Positions 17,209-26,517 of a DNA stretch of 64,000 nucleotides are shown here, piece by piece. The DNA lies in NCBI RefSeq assembly GCF_900411375.1, contig NZ_LS422980.1, forward strand, positions 1 through 64,000, read 5' to 3'. The first letter of the stretch is position 1; each line of letters opens with the position of its first letter. The stretch comes from Lentilactobacillus raoultii. GTDB taxonomy: Bacteria > Bacillota > Bacilli > Lactobacillales > Lactobacillaceae. The notes beneath the pieces are model-generated. The model did no database searches and was not told the DNA's origin. It saw only the letters and a list, made by a program, of their open reading frames with translations. Both the position numbers and the translations under genes were made by a program.

Positions 17209-19347
17209 TTGAAATATGTTAATTCAATCCTTGCAAAATGCAGTACCCGTAAAGGATTTCTTTTATTATTAATCATTTGCTTCTGGGTAAAAACCATGTT
17301 TGCCTACTTTGTTGATTTCCGATTAGGCATTACAAATCCGTTTCAATTCCTAATCGTATTAATCAATCCATTGGCAACAACCGTCTTACTACTAAGCATC
17401 CCACTTTACTTTAAGAAAAGTCGGATCTTTTATCCACTCGCTATTATCATCTCAATTTTAAATACAGTTCTCCTATACTTAAACGTGATCTATTTTCGCG
17501 AATTCACCGATTTTATGACGGTCAGTACGATGACCGGTTATTCTAAAGTAAACCAGGGCTTAAGCGGCAGTTCCCTGGCATTAACCAATGTCCACGATGT
17601 GATCTACTGGTTGGATTTAATTGTGATTGTCATTTTAATGGTGACTAGAAAAATCAAAATCGATCACCGCCCACTTAATCGTCGAATCGGTTTGGCGGTC
17701 ACTTCGCTTTCCGTCCTATTTTTTGCGATTAATTTATCGCTTGGAGAAATGGATCGGCCTCAATTGTTAAGCCGGACGTTTGATCGAACTTACATTGTCA
17801 AATATCTTGGACTGGATGCCTTTACCGTTTATGACGGCATTAAGTCCCAGCACACTAACGATTTGCGGGCAACTGCAACCAAATCCGAGTTGGGAGATGT
17901 TTTAAAATTCACTCATCGGCATTATGCTAAACCCAACAAAAAGTATTATGGCATTGCCAAAGGAAAAAATGTCATTATCCTTCATCTTGAAAGTTTCCAA
18001 CAATTTTTAATTGGCAAAAAGATTAATGGACAAGAAGTCACCCCATTTCTTAACAAACTTTACCGAAGCCATTCATCGTATTCCTTTAAAAACTTTTTCC
18101 ATCAGGTTGGCCAAGGAAAAACTTCAGACGCTGAAAACATGCTTGAAACCAGTACCTATGGCCTTCCTCAAGGCTCGCTGTTTGCACAACTTGGCAGTGA
18201 CAATACGTTCCAAGCCGCACCGGCCATTTTGAAGCAACGCCGCAACTATACCAGTGCGGTTTTTCACGGTAACGTTGCCAGTTTCTGGAACCGAAATAAC
18301 GTTTATAAAGAAATGGGCTATCAATACTTCTTTGATGCCAGTTACTACGATACTTCCGGCGACCGATCCATGGGCTATGGCTTAAAGGACAAACTGCTAT
18401 TTAGGGATTCTATCAAATATCTGCAGAATCTTCAGCAACCATTTTATGCAAAATACATTACCGTCACGAACCACTTCCCGTATGATCTGGATAAGGAAGA
18501 TACCAACTTCAAGACAACCAATACGGGAGATGACGTCGTCGACAACTATTTTGTTACAGCCCACTACCTGGATCAATCCATTCGTGAATTCTACCGGTAC
18601 CTGAAGAAGTCCGGTCTTTTAAAACATTCGCTGATCCTACTTTATGGTGATCATTACGGGATCTCCAACTCCGAAAATAAAAACCTGGCAAAGGCCCTTG
18701 GCAAGAATCCGGACGACTGGACAGATTATGATAATGCCCAACTTCAACGGGTACCGTTAATTATCAACATTCCTGGTATGAAGCACGGCTATATTTCCAA
18801 AAAGTATGCCGGTGAAATCGACGTTTTACCTACCTTGATGCATTTATTAGGCATCAGTACCAAACGTTACGTTCAATTTGGCACCGACATTTTCTCAAAG
18901 CAACATGATCAGGTTGTTGCCTTCCGAAATCAGGATTGGGTTAGCCCCGCATTCACTTCTATCAGCGGTGATATTTACTCAAATAAAACCGGCCAACTGC
19001 TTAAACTAACCAAGCGTCAGCAAAAACAAGTTGATAAGGATAAATCCCGAGTGGACAAAGAACTAGCCTTATCTGATTCGCTAAACGAAAAGAATTTGCT
19101 GCGCTTCTATCATCCGAAAGGCTTCGAAACGGTTGATCCCCGTAAGTACAACTACGCTAACTTATACCAAAAAGAACTTAAAATTAATAAAGAGCGTGGT
19201 AAAAAGTCGACCAGTCTTTATTCGAAGCATGGCAATACGATTAAGGATTACGTCACTGATGCGCCGGAAATTCATCACAAGTCAACAGATTCCAACCGAA
19301 TCAAGATTACCAACCCGGATGCAAGCAATAATGATAGCAGCAGGTAA
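17209..19347 (+). CDS. ltaS: LTA synthase family sulfatase (lipoteichoic acid synthase-like)
   Basis: The 712-residue protein has five N-terminal membrane helices (about residues 15-185) and an extracellular sulfatase-fold domain (about 240-590). Metal and catalytic residues of the family are visible: Glu in LHLESFQ, the nucleophilic Thr in GQGKTSDAENMLETS near residue 304, and Asp-His in LYGDHYGIS. It should polymerise glycerol phosphate from phosphatidylglycerol onto a lipid anchor. The C-terminal ~110 residues are a polar, lysine-rich tail. TTG at 17209 lies eight bases behind AAGGAG; an extended -10 (TGCTATCAT at 17163-17171) may be its promoter. Lactobacilli often have more than one paralogue, so it may be a primase-like member. 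Confidence 0.88.
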   Translation: MKYVNSILAKCSTRKGFLLLLIICFWVKTMFAYFVDFRLGITNPFQFLIVLINPLATTVLLLSIPLYFKKSRIFYPLAIIISILNTVLLYLNVIYFREFTDFMTVSTMTGYSKVNQGLSGSSLALTNVHDVIYWLDLIVIVILMVTRKIKIDHRPLNRRIGLAVTSLSVLFFAINLSLGEMDRPQLLSRTFDRTYIVKYLGLDAFTVYDGIKSQHTNDLRATATKSELGDVLKFTHRHYAKPNKKYYGIAKGKNVIILHLESFQQFLIGKKINGQEVTPFLNKLYRSHSSYSFKNFFHQVGQGKTSDAENMLETSTYGLPQGSLFAQLGSDNTFQAAPAILKQRRNYTSAVFHGNVASFWNRNNVYKEMGYQYFFDASYYDTSGDRSMGYGLKDKLLFRDSIKYLQNLQQPFYAKYITVTNHFPYDLDKEDTNFKTTNTGDDVVDNYFVTAHYLDQSIREFYRYLKKSGLLKHSLILLYGDHYGISNSENKNLAKALGKNPDDWTDYDNAQLQRVPLIINIPGMKHGYISKKYAGEIDVLPTLMHLLGISTKRYVQFGTDIFSKQHDQVVAFRNQDWVSPAFTSISGDIYSNKTGQLLKLTKRQQKQVDKDKSRVDKELALSDSLNEKNLLRFYHPKGFETVDPRKYNYANLYQKELKINKERGKKSTSLYSKHGNTIKDYVTDAPEIHHKSTDSNRIKITNPDASNNDSSR

Positions 19348-19448
19348 TGCGTAAATAAAACGATTAATGATCGAATTGTAACTCGTTCAACCATACTCTT
19401 AGTTGCCAGGTAAAAATCAACCAATCATCTTAATGGGAAGATGGTATC

Positions 19449-20237
19449 GTGAAAAAACAGGTTCAAAACAAACATTGGGTTAATTTGCTAATCTATAATC
19501 TTTTAGTCAGTCTACTGGCAGTGGCATCATTTGCTATGGTTATTTTGGCAATTATTAACGTCATCACTTTGAAGCGCGGGCCTTACCGCCTGATTTTCTT
19601 CCTGATTTGGGGCTTCTTTCTAATCGATTATTTAATCCGGTTGAAATTAGCGCCTTCCAAAAAGGATTTTCTGATTTCAAACTTGTTTGATTTGATCGCA
19701 CTAATCCCATCACACCCGATTTTTGCACTTTTCCGAATTGCCCGGATCATCACAATTATTCGGGATTATAATCTTTTATGGAAACTGGGTTGGACTGGTA
19801 AATTCACCAACGAAATTCATCGGTTCTTGTACGATACCGGCTTTATTTACCTATTTTCAATTAGTCTGGTAATCTTGATTGGCAGTTCACTGGTCTTTGC
19901 TTCATTTGAACACGTTTCACTTCAAGAAGCACTCTGGTGGGCCATCACAACCGCCACAACTGTCGGCTACGGTGATGAAACGCCTCATACAGCCGGTGGC
20001 AAGATTGTCGCTTCGCTACTAATGCTTGGTGGGATTGGTTTTCTAGGTTTACTGACCTCTACAATTACCGGCTTTTTTACAAAACAAGATGTTGAAGAAG
20101 ATCGGGATCGAGCTTTAAAACACTTAACCAAACAAGTGGATCATCTATCAAAGCAAGTTTCCCAGTTACAAAAGACTATTCAAACGCCGCAAGAACGAAA
20201 GCCCAAACCGGCTCCTAAAAAGAAACACCATCAATAG
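19449..20237 (+). CDS. Potassium channel family protein (voltage-gated type fold)
   Basis: The 262-residue protein has about six membrane helices and the potassium selectivity filter TTVGYGDETP near residues 169-178, followed by the pore-lining helix and a cytoplasmic C-terminal coiled coil (about 215-262, with heptads such as LTKQVDHLSKQVSQLQKTI). A moderately basic fourth helix (RIARIITIIRDYN) is reminiscent of a reduced voltage sensor. It should conduct K+ as a tetramer. GTG at 19449 is used; the preceding ATG at 19441 meets a stop after three codons. It stands about 100 bases after ltaS on the same strand. Confidence 0.9.
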   Translation: MKKQVQNKHWVNLLIYNLLVSLLAVASFAMVILAIINVITLKRGPYRLIFFLIWGFFLIDYLIRLKLAPSKKDFLISNLFDLIALIPSHPIFALFRIARIITIIRDYNLLWKLGWTGKFTNEIHRFLYDTGFIYLFSISLVILIGSSLVFASFEHVSLQEALWWAITTATTVGYGDETPHTAGGKIVASLLMLGGIGFLGLLTSTITGFFTKQDVEEDRDRALKHLTKQVDHLSKQVSQLQKTIQTPQERKPKPAPKKKHHQ

Positions 20238-20294
20238 AAAAATGACCAATATAATTTTGACAAAGTCTGCCGAATTGTATTGAGTCTTTTAATT

Positions 20295-20642
20295 TTACAT
20301 ATAAATGATTGATAAAAATATCGCAAGGAAAATTACTGTTGAGAAAATAGTAACAATTGTAATAACCATTAATCCTTTTTTATTGTAAGGGTTGATTCGC
20401 TTACCGCTCGGCCCTGCCAACCAAAACTTGTCAGATTGTTTGAGAGAGCTGCCATATTTGTGAAGATTATAAATCATCAGCCCATATAAATACCAAAATA
20501 AAATTGTAAAAGACAGAAGTTGCAAGCCAACGCCGATGGTTAGCGAAATTATGCCAGTCTGCATTAAGATAATCGTTGCAAAGAAGAGCCCAATCACTAA
20601 AATAATCGCGATTATCAATCCTAAGTTACTTCTTTTGGGCAT
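20295..20642 (-). CDS. Membrane protein of unknown function
   Basis: The 115-residue protein has about three membrane helices (about residues 8-28, 33-57 and 90-112) with a polar loop DKFWLAGPSGKRINPYNKKG between the second and third. The family is not recognised. Base composition is more A/T-rich than most neighbours. The ATG at 20642 has no close ribosome binding site; AAGGAAGG lies 23 bases upstream and would fit an in-frame ATT codon at 20657 (eight-base spacing). The true start may therefore be ATT, adding five residues. Confidence 0.6.
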   Translation of the reverse strand: MPKRSNLGLIIAIILVIGLFFATIILMQTGIISLTIGVGLQLLSFTILFWYLYGLMIYNLHKYGSSLKQSDKFWLAGPSGKRINPYNKKGLMVITIVTIFSTVIFLAIFLSIIYM

Positions 20643-20910
20643 ACTTGGCTTTGTAATACTGGTTACCTTCCTTTCAAAACTACGAGGTTATTTTCTATTA
20701 TCTAAAACCGTCTTAGCTTGTCAAGTTTAATTTTACCTTTGTACTTAATTGCTTAACAAATACTCACTTATTCGAAAGTTCAAAAGCCTTTACTTTTAAT
20801 TGTTATGTGGTAGCATTCGATTAACATTTAACCATATTTATCGAAGGTAACATTTTTGCTTATTCTACGTTTAGAAAAAACAGTAGTAATAATTTAGTGA
20901 GGTGAGATTT

Positions 20911-21576
20911 ATGAAAAGCCAAGGTCAAAAAGCTTCAACCGCAAACTATTGGTGGGCGATCGTTTCATACATTATGATTTCTCTTCCCGCAATGTTTTTT
21001 GAAAAAGTCAGCAATGTTACTAAATCTAGTCTCTTTCCCTATATTGTTACAATTCTAGAAATTGTCATGTTGTTAATAGTTGGTCGGTTACTAATTGGTG
21101 AAATGAAAAGTGAATTGAAGCTTTTTTCTAAAAAGATCCCCGTATATTCCTTATATATCCTTTTGGGTATCGTCAGCATTATCGCTTGGAACATTATCTG
21201 CAACATTGTCTACTATCATCCAAACGTAAATGCGAGGAAATTCACCACTACCGCAAATTCAGCGCCGCTAATTATGTTTATTTTTGGTGCAATCCTGGCA
21301 CCATTTCTAGAGGAATTGGTATTCAGAAAGGCTTTAATTGCCGCTTTTAAATCAGTTTTCAACTCAACTATCCTGTCCATTCTGCTTTCGAGCCTGCTGT
21401 TTGGTTTAGCTCATTGGGATTGGGCCGAAACGGCGCTGACTTCCAAAGCTGAACTAATGGGTCTCTTATTACGATTTGGAATGGGTGTAATTTTATCAAT
21501 CTTATATTTAAAGGCCAAAAACATTTTTGTCCCAATTGGCATCCATATGGCAATTAATCTGATTGCAGGCGTTTAG
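20911..21576 (+). CDS. CPBP family intramembrane metalloprotease
   Basis: The 221-residue membrane protein has the three CPBP motifs: EELVFRKAL (EExxxR), LLFGLAHWD (FxxxH) and PIGIHMAIN (HxxxN), placing the zinc-type active site in the C-terminal half. In lactic acid bacteria such proteins serve in bacteriocin immunity or unknown roles; no bacteriocin gene is visible here. ATG at 20911 lies six bases behind GAGGTG; the frame is open three codons upstream through a GTG that is part of that site. It is A/T-rich like the neighbouring 115-residue gene, which diverges from it. Confidence 0.88.
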   Translation: MKSQGQKASTANYWWAIVSYIMISLPAMFFEKVSNVTKSSLFPYIVTILEIVMLLIVGRLLIGEMKSELKLFSKKIPVYSLYILLGIVSIIAWNIICNIVYYHPNVNARKFTTTANSAPLIMFIFGAILAPFLEELVFRKALIAAFKSVFNSTILSILLSSLLFGLAHWDWAETALTSKAELMGLLLRFGMGVILSILYLKAKNIFVPIGIHMAINLIAGV

Positions 21577-21666
21577 TAAACCTGTCACAGCAACCCTTTT
21601 GAAAATTAACTCACCTTTAATTATTCGGATATTTATACCCATCATGCGAATAGTTATGTAATTAGA

Positions 21667-21690
21667 CTAACCGAAATGGCTAGCCTTTTT
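21667..21690 (+). terminator. Possible terminator after the CPBP gene
   Basis: CTAACC pairs with GGCTAG (one mismatch) over GAAAT and is followed by CCTTTTTATTTT. The stem is weak. Confidence 0.4.
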
Positions 21691-21728
21691 ATTTTCCATT
21701 TGATAACAATTTGAACAAAAAAATCATT

Positions 21729-22724
21729 TCATCGATGCATCGACGTGCTGTGCAGTGGTCCCCGTCTATCCGGGTAAAGTGACTGCATCATAGTGTTAAC
21801 TGCAACCGGTGCTTCGCCAAAGGCTGTGGCGATTAGTGGCTCCTTCCCCGGATATTCGGAAACATCCCCAATTGCCAATACATTTGCCAACTCGGTTTTT
21901 CCAGCTGACTTAACCGAGATTTTACCGCGGTTAACTGCCGGATGCGCTTCCCAAGCATTTAAAGCCTCGTCTTGGGCAATAAAACCGTAATTAACAACAA
22001 TTTTATCGACCGTTAAAGTTTTTGTTTCATCTGATTTCATTTTTTTAGCTGTGATCATGACCTGATCATCACCAGTTGCTTGCAGCTGCTTAATCAAATA
22101 CGGTGTCACCGGTTCAATTGAGGACGCTTGTAGCCGATCGACACTATGCTCCATTGCCCTGAACTTGTCACGCCGATGAAGCAGATAGACCTTTTTGGCA
22201 ACTGATTCCAACAATAGTGCTTCATCGATGGCTGAGTCACCACCACCAGCTACCAGGACCGTCTGATCTTTAAATTGAGCTAAATTCTTAACGCTATAAA
22301 ATAGTTGACGACCTTCAAACTCATCACTATTGTCAACTGCCAACTTGCGCGGATTAAAGGCACCGACTCCTGTGGCAATAATGACACCCTTGGTGAGCGT
22401 CGTTTCCTGATTTGTCGTAATTTGATAGCCACCATCGACCTTTTGGACATTCTTCACCGTTTGATTCAGTTTGACGGCTGTTTCAACCGTCTTAAGTTGA
22501 CTTTCGAGCTGTTCAACCAGATCTCTGGCTTTAATTTTTGGATAGCCGGCCACATCTAAAATAATTTTTTCCGGATATAGTGCACTTACCTGGCCACCTA
22601 GTTCGCTTAAGCTCTCAATGATCTGGGCTTTGGCATTTCGAAGTCCCGCATAAAAGCCGGCAAACATCCCTGCCGGCCCACCACCAATAATGGTTATATC
22701 ATACATTGTTTCACTCGAAGTCAT
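21729..22724 (-). CDS. Ferredoxin/flavodoxin-NADP reductase, thioredoxin reductase-like type
   Basis: The 331-residue flavoprotein has an N-terminal FAD motif IIGGGPAGMFAG, an NADPH motif VLVAGGGDSAIDE near residue 160, and the ATG...GD...EYPGKE FAD-closing motif near 285. There is no CxxC, so it is not a thioredoxin reductase. The C-terminal GPLHSTSMHR tail matches the YumC-type FNR family. It should pass electrons between NADPH and ferredoxin or flavodoxin. ATG at 22724 lies ten bases behind AAGGAGG. A GGTGA/TCACC hairpin lies in the 65 bases between it and the PrsW gene upstream. Confidence 0.9.
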   Translation of the reverse strand: MTSSETMYDITIIGGGPAGMFAGFYAGLRNAKAQIIESLSELGGQVSALYPEKIILDVAGYPKIKARDLVEQLESQLKTVETAVKLNQTVKNVQKVDGGYQITTNQETTLTKGVIIATGVGAFNPRKLAVDNSDEFEGRQLFYSVKNLAQFKDQTVLVAGGGDSAIDEALLLESVAKKVYLLHRRDKFRAMEHSVDRLQASSIEPVTPYLIKQLQATGDDQVMITAKKMKSDETKTLTVDKIVVNYGFIAQDEALNAWEAHPAVNRGKISVKSAGKTELANVLAIGDVSEYPGKEPLIATAFGEAPVAVNTMMQSLYPDRRGPLHSTSMHR

Positions 22725-22789
22725 TTTTGAGATTCCTCCTTAGATTCATAAAGGGTGACTGTCATCACCAATTTGAGTTTCTGTTTAGT

Positions 22790-23902
22790 TTAACGCTTTT
22801 TTGAACGATTCTTTTCCGATCTGCCTTTTTTGAGCCGGTGCTTTTTCGGAATGATAATTCGCTGGCCTTGAAGTGTTTTGACTTCCCTTAAGCCGGCATC
22901 AATCATAATGTAAATTAAAAACCAGCCGATAATAATATCAAGAACTTCCTGCATAATGGAAACATTTAAACCGGTATTCGGAATGTCCCAATCCCAAAAT
23001 GTGTGTAAAGCGACCGCAATCAAAAAGAAAATATAAAATTTAGGTTTAGTAAAGAAATCGCGCATTGTAAACGGCTTTTTACGAGCTTTTCCCAGAATAA
23101 TGGCGCCGCCCATAATGGCTGCCCAAATAGTGTGGGTTCCAATTGCCTGAAAGCTACGGGTAAAAATAGTCATTAAGCCATATTGACTAATATAACCGGA
23201 ACTTTCAAAGACTGAGAAGCCGGCCCCAACTGCAGCCCCGATCAAGACACCGTTAAATATGTAGTTAAGTCGATACGAATTAATAAACAGAATCACGACC
23301 ACACATTTGGCAAGTTCTTCTACAAAGCCGACAACCAGTGCCGATTCAATACTCACATCCGTTCGAATTGGCAGCATTAAATAAAATGTCATGGTCACAA
23401 GCAATGATAAGATCCCGCCGACTAAAAAAGTCGTTAGGACCTGCAGAACCGAAATATTTTGATAAACATTAATTTCGAAAAACATCATCATCAACGAAAA
23501 CGGCACGGCCAGTGACCCAATAAAAATCAGCCCGGGAATTGCTTTATTGCTTTTAAAAAGAAATAGTAACAGCATCAGCATCGCAAAACTCACAGCCAAC
23601 ACAAAAAAGATTCTGGAAAAAAACCACGGTTTAACCGGGCGACTCGACACCTTTCTCAAACTAGGGGTTGTGCTCCTGGTTCCCACAATAAAGAGTCGAT
23701 CTGCTTCATCTTTAGTATGCCGCTGAAAAACTTCAGAAAACATCCTCGATAGATGAATTTCAACCGGATTGTCCTGGGATTCGTCACTCAACCGCTTGGC
23801 AATGTGGTCATCCAAGTTATCCAGATTATCATAATTTCGTCGAACGCCCGTCCAAATCAGCGAGAAAAAATTGCGCCCGATTTTTTTATTTTCGAGTTTC
23901 AT
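22790..23902 (-). CDS. PrsW family intramembrane metalloprotease
   Basis: The 370-residue protein begins with a cytoplasmic region of about 95 residues, then eight or more membrane helices and a basic C-terminal tail. PrsW hallmarks are visible: GFVEELAKC (EExxK), GAGFSVFESSGY, HTIWAAIMGG and ALHTFWDWD, carrying the putative metal ligands. In Bacillus PrsW cleaves an anti-sigma factor, but no sigma/anti-sigma pair is adjacent here, and the long N-terminal cytoplasmic segment is unusual. The ribosome binding site is weak (AAATGGGA). It is upstream of the FNR-like gene on the same strand. Confidence 0.85.
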   Translation of the reverse strand: MKLENKKIGRNFFSLIWTGVRRNYDNLDNLDDHIAKRLSDESQDNPVEIHLSRMFSEVFQRHTKDEADRLFIVGTRSTTPSLRKVSSRPVKPWFFSRIFFVLAVSFAMLMLLLFLFKSNKAIPGLIFIGSLAVPFSLMMMFFEINVYQNISVLQVLTTFLVGGILSLLVTMTFYLMLPIRTDVSIESALVVGFVEELAKCVVVILFINSYRLNYIFNGVLIGAAVGAGFSVFESSGYISQYGLMTIFTRSFQAIGTHTIWAAIMGGAIILGKARKKPFTMRDFFTKPKFYIFFLIAVALHTFWDWDIPNTGLNVSIMQEVLDIIIGWFLIYIMIDAGLREVKTLQGQRIIIPKKHRLKKGRSEKNRSKKR

Positions 23903-23962
23903 TTAAAAAATCCCATTTCTTAATAGTATTACTATTTAGCGTACCTTACCCAGCAAACAGAT

Positions 23963-24230
23963 TCAAGTCGGTGTCGCTCACTCTTTTAGGACAGCTACAC
24001 CAAGGAGATTCCTACATGTAAGGGATCAGGTGGAAAAATTCAAAAACAGAATTTCCTCACGTGACGCCTTACGCTCCGGAATCTAACCGCTTGGCTCCAC
24101 TCACTTTTCCTAGGACAGCTCCTCCAAGCAGACCCCTGCATGTAAGGGATTAGATTGAAAAATCCAGGCCCGTAATTTTCCCATCTAACGCCTTACATTC
24201 CGGAGTCTAACCGCTTGGTTCCGCTCACTT
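23963..24230 (+). repeat. Intergenic hairpin repeat, locus 2 (two tandem units)
   Basis: Two units are bordered by CTCACT...TAGGACAGCTNCNCCAAG boxes. Unit c pairs 24018-24032 with 24058-24072; unit d pairs 24140-24155 with 24183-24198 (ATGTAAGG/CCTTACAT plus TAGAT/ATCTA). The outer boxes CCAAGC and GCTTGG are complementary too. The right border lies seven bases upstream of the -35 box of the nucleoside hydrolase gene. Confidence 0.88.
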
Positions 24231-24236
24231 CAAATT

Positions 24237-24265
24237 TTGAATTATCCGTCATTTTCGGTTATGAT
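24237..24265 (+). promoter_or_regulatory. Predicted promoter of the nucleoside hydrolase gene
   Basis: TTGAAT at 24237-24242 and TATGAT at 24260-24265 are spaced by 17 bases, directly after repeat locus 2. Confidence 0.7.
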
Positions 24266-24316
24266 TAGGTAAAGGGTTTTCATCCTTGATATTACAACAT
24301 TATGGAGGTAGCTTTA

Positions 24317-25273
24317 ATGGCCCAGAAAAAAATGATTCTCGATCTTGATACCGGTATTGATGACGCAATGGCAATCGCATATGCCGTTGCTGATCCGGAC
24401 GTTGATTTAATTGGTATTATCGGCTCATATGGTAATGTTTACGTCGAAGATGGCGTTATTAATTCACTTAAAATTCTCGAACTGTTGGGTGCAACCGATG
24501 TCCCAGTTTACCAAGGCCTGTCGCACTCGTCTGAAAGTGACCACTTTGATCGCATGCCGGTTAGCGCTCAGATCCATGGCGAAAACGGGATTGGTGAAGT
24601 GGATCTTCCTGCCCCTAAGCGTCAGCCGGAAACTGGTGATGCGATTGATTTCTTTATCGATGCTGTTAAAAAATATGGCAAAGACCTAATCTTGGTTCCA
24701 ACCGGCCCATTAACTAATCTGGATGCCGCAATTAAAAAAGCACCTGAAATTACCAACGAAATCGGTAATATCACAATCATGGGTGGCGCTGTAACCGTTC
24801 CAGGAAACGTGACCAACGTCGCCGAGGCTAATATCCAACAAGATGCCACAGCCGCCGACCATGTCTTTCGAAAAGCCCCATTGACCCAAGTTGGTCTTGA
24901 TGTGACCTTACGCACACTGTTAACGAAAAAAGAAACCCAGCAGTGGCGTAACCTAGGGACTAAATCTGGTCGCGCTTTCGCTGATATCGTTGATTACTAT
25001 ATCAAAGCTTATGAGGTAACCAGTCCCGACCTTCATGGGTGTGCCCTCCATGATCCGTTCGCGGTTGGGGTGGCGATTAACCCTAACTTTGTTCAAACTA
25101 TCAGTTTAAACATGTATGTGACAACCGATGAAAAATACTACGGCCGAACGACGGGAGATCCGGCACGACTTTCAGATCCTAATCCAAATGTCAAAGTTGC
25201 CGTTAATGCCGATGTTGACGCCTACTTAGACGCCTTCATGACCCACTTAACCGGCCTCTTTAAACAACATTAA
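24317..25273 (+). CDS. Nucleoside hydrolase (IUNH family)
   Basis: The 318-residue protein carries the family signature DLDTGIDDAMA near the N-terminus (calcium-binding aspartates) and the GPLTNLDAAI and HDPFAVGVAINP motifs further on. It hydrolyses ribonucleosides to free base and ribose in salvage. ATG at 24317 lies eight bases behind GGAGG; the in-frame ATG at 24302 includes that site and is rejected. It is monocistronic, with a promoter at 24237 and terminator at 25286-25328. Whether it prefers purines or pyrimidines cannot be told from sequence. Confidence 0.93.
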   Translation: MAQKKMILDLDTGIDDAMAIAYAVADPDVDLIGIIGSYGNVYVEDGVINSLKILELLGATDVPVYQGLSHSSESDHFDRMPVSAQIHGENGIGEVDLPAPKRQPETGDAIDFFIDAVKKYGKDLILVPTGPLTNLDAAIKKAPEITNEIGNITIMGGAVTVPGNVTNVAEANIQQDATAADHVFRKAPLTQVGLDVTLRTLLTKKETQQWRNLGTKSGRAFADIVDYYIKAYEVTSPDLHGCALHDPFAVGVAINPNFVQTISLNMYVTTDEKYYGRTTGDPARLSDPNPNVKVAVNADVDAYLDAFMTHLTGLFKQH

Positions 25274-25285
25274 TCACAGATCCAT

Positions 25286-25328
25286 AAAAACGACCGTCTT
25301 CGTATTTAACGAACTGACAGTCGTTTTT
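25286..25328 (+). terminator. Terminator after the nucleoside hydrolase gene
   Basis: AAAAACGAC pairs with GTCGTTTTT, with secondary pairing (GTC...GAC) inside the loop and T residues after it. Confidence 0.75.
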
Positions 25329-25374
25329 CATTTGAGTTAAAAGTCTACTGGGGATTGGTCAACTTCTGTTAAAG

Positions 25375-26184
25375 TTAGCGTACCGAAAAAAAGCTCTTGA
25401 GATAACTGCCAACACCGTCATTATCATTATTGCTGGTAATGACGCTGCTAATGGCCCGAATTTCATCCGTACCATTCTCCATTGCGACCCCAATTCGAGC
25501 GTGTGAGATCATGCCAAGATCATTTTGCGAATCGCCAAACGCCATCAAATTTGAAAAGTTCCAGCCAAAATGGTTTAAAAGGGCTTTTAAGCCAACCGTT
25601 TTATCCATTTTTGGCGCCAAAAACTCTAAGATTTGTGGTTGTGACCGGACAACATGGTAACGCCGACTGATTCTAGCAGGCATCGCTTTAACAAAATCAT
25701 CCAGAAGTGCCGGTTCCTCACACACAACTGCTTTGGCATATGACTCAGTTTCCGCCAATTCAGCATAGCTTTGTGAAGCAAACTCGATATTGCCTTTAAA
25801 TTGTTGTTCATACATGGAAGGCTTTAAGTCCGAGATCGCATAGACTCGTTCAAAATTCAAAATGTCCAATGGGGCACTGAATTCTTCTGCAAGTTTATGT
25901 AAGGGCTCAAAATCTACTTTTGCCATGCCACTCTTAAATAAAGGCGTCTTATCGTTGTTGTGAACAACCAATGCGCCATTAAAGGTAATGGTGTAATCAT
26001 CCTCACCTGTTAAACCCAATTGTTCAAGGTATGGCCAGATTGCATTAATCGGTCGGCCTGTGCAAAGGACGACTTTAATGCCCTCATCATGAATCTGTTT
26101 CAAAATAGTTTCATTAATTTTGGAAATTGTTTTATCACTTGTCAGCAAGGTGCCGTCCAAGTCCAAAGCTACCATTTTAATCAC
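25375..26184 (-). CDS. Cof-type HAD-IIB family hydrolase (sugar phosphatase-like)
   Basis: The 269-residue protein starts VALDLDGTLLTSDKTIS (motif I, nucleophile Asp), has a C2 cap, motif III lysine near KMDKTVGLKALL, and motif IV MAFGDSQNDLGMI. These define a Cof-type HAD phosphatase; substrates are usually sugar phosphates or flavin/PLP precursors. GTG at 26184 is used, eight bases behind GAGGGGGA. The last residues FFSVR are not part of the family core. It is monocistronic. Confidence 0.9.
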   Translation of the reverse strand: MIKMVALDLDGTLLTSDKTISKINETILKQIHDEGIKVVLCTGRPINAIWPYLEQLGLTGEDDYTITFNGALVVHNNDKTPLFKSGMAKVDFEPLHKLAEEFSAPLDILNFERVYAISDLKPSMYEQQFKGNIEFASQSYAELAETESYAKAVVCEEPALLDDFVKAMPARISRRYHVVRSQPQILEFLAPKMDKTVGLKALLNHFGWNFSNLMAFGDSQNDLGMISHARIGVAMENGTDEIRAISSVITSNNDNDGVGSYLKSFFSVR

Positions 26185-26517
26185 TGAGAATATCCCCCTC
26201 TTTTAGTATAACGAGGTTAATTTTAATGAAAATTGAGTAAAAAAACAATCCTTTTAGGAAGATCTTACAAATAACTTCTTAATTTTGAAGAAACCGACAT
26301 TGACTGTTCATGGCTAATTTGACATTTAACTAAGTGCTTAAATCATTTGAGATCGATAATTATTCCGGACAAATTAAAAAGCATAACAATTTATTGATTA
26401 AGTCAATGCCCTAATCAGCAATATCCAGTCATTATTTCACAAGCAAAAAAGAAGCCAAGGCCTTTAATAACCTTGACTTCTAAATTCATCCGTATAACTC
26501 AACCGTTATTTTCTAAC
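26185..26517. other. A/T-rich intergenic region upstream of the HAD gene
   Basis: About 330 bases with no supported ORF. It holds the HAD promoter region (not resolved) and, at 26445-26481, the terminator of the Spx-like gene. Confidence 0.5.
26445..26481 (-). terminator. Terminator after the Spx-like gene
   Basis: On the minus strand AGAAGTCAAGG pairs with CCTTGGCTTCT (one bulge/mismatch) and is followed by TTTTTTGC. Confidence 0.8.

Noticed and set aside
25375-25400. S-V-R end of the HAD gene as a fourth repeat-derived tail
   Set aside because: The bases around the stop do not match the border beyond a few positions, and no hairpin or border box follows.
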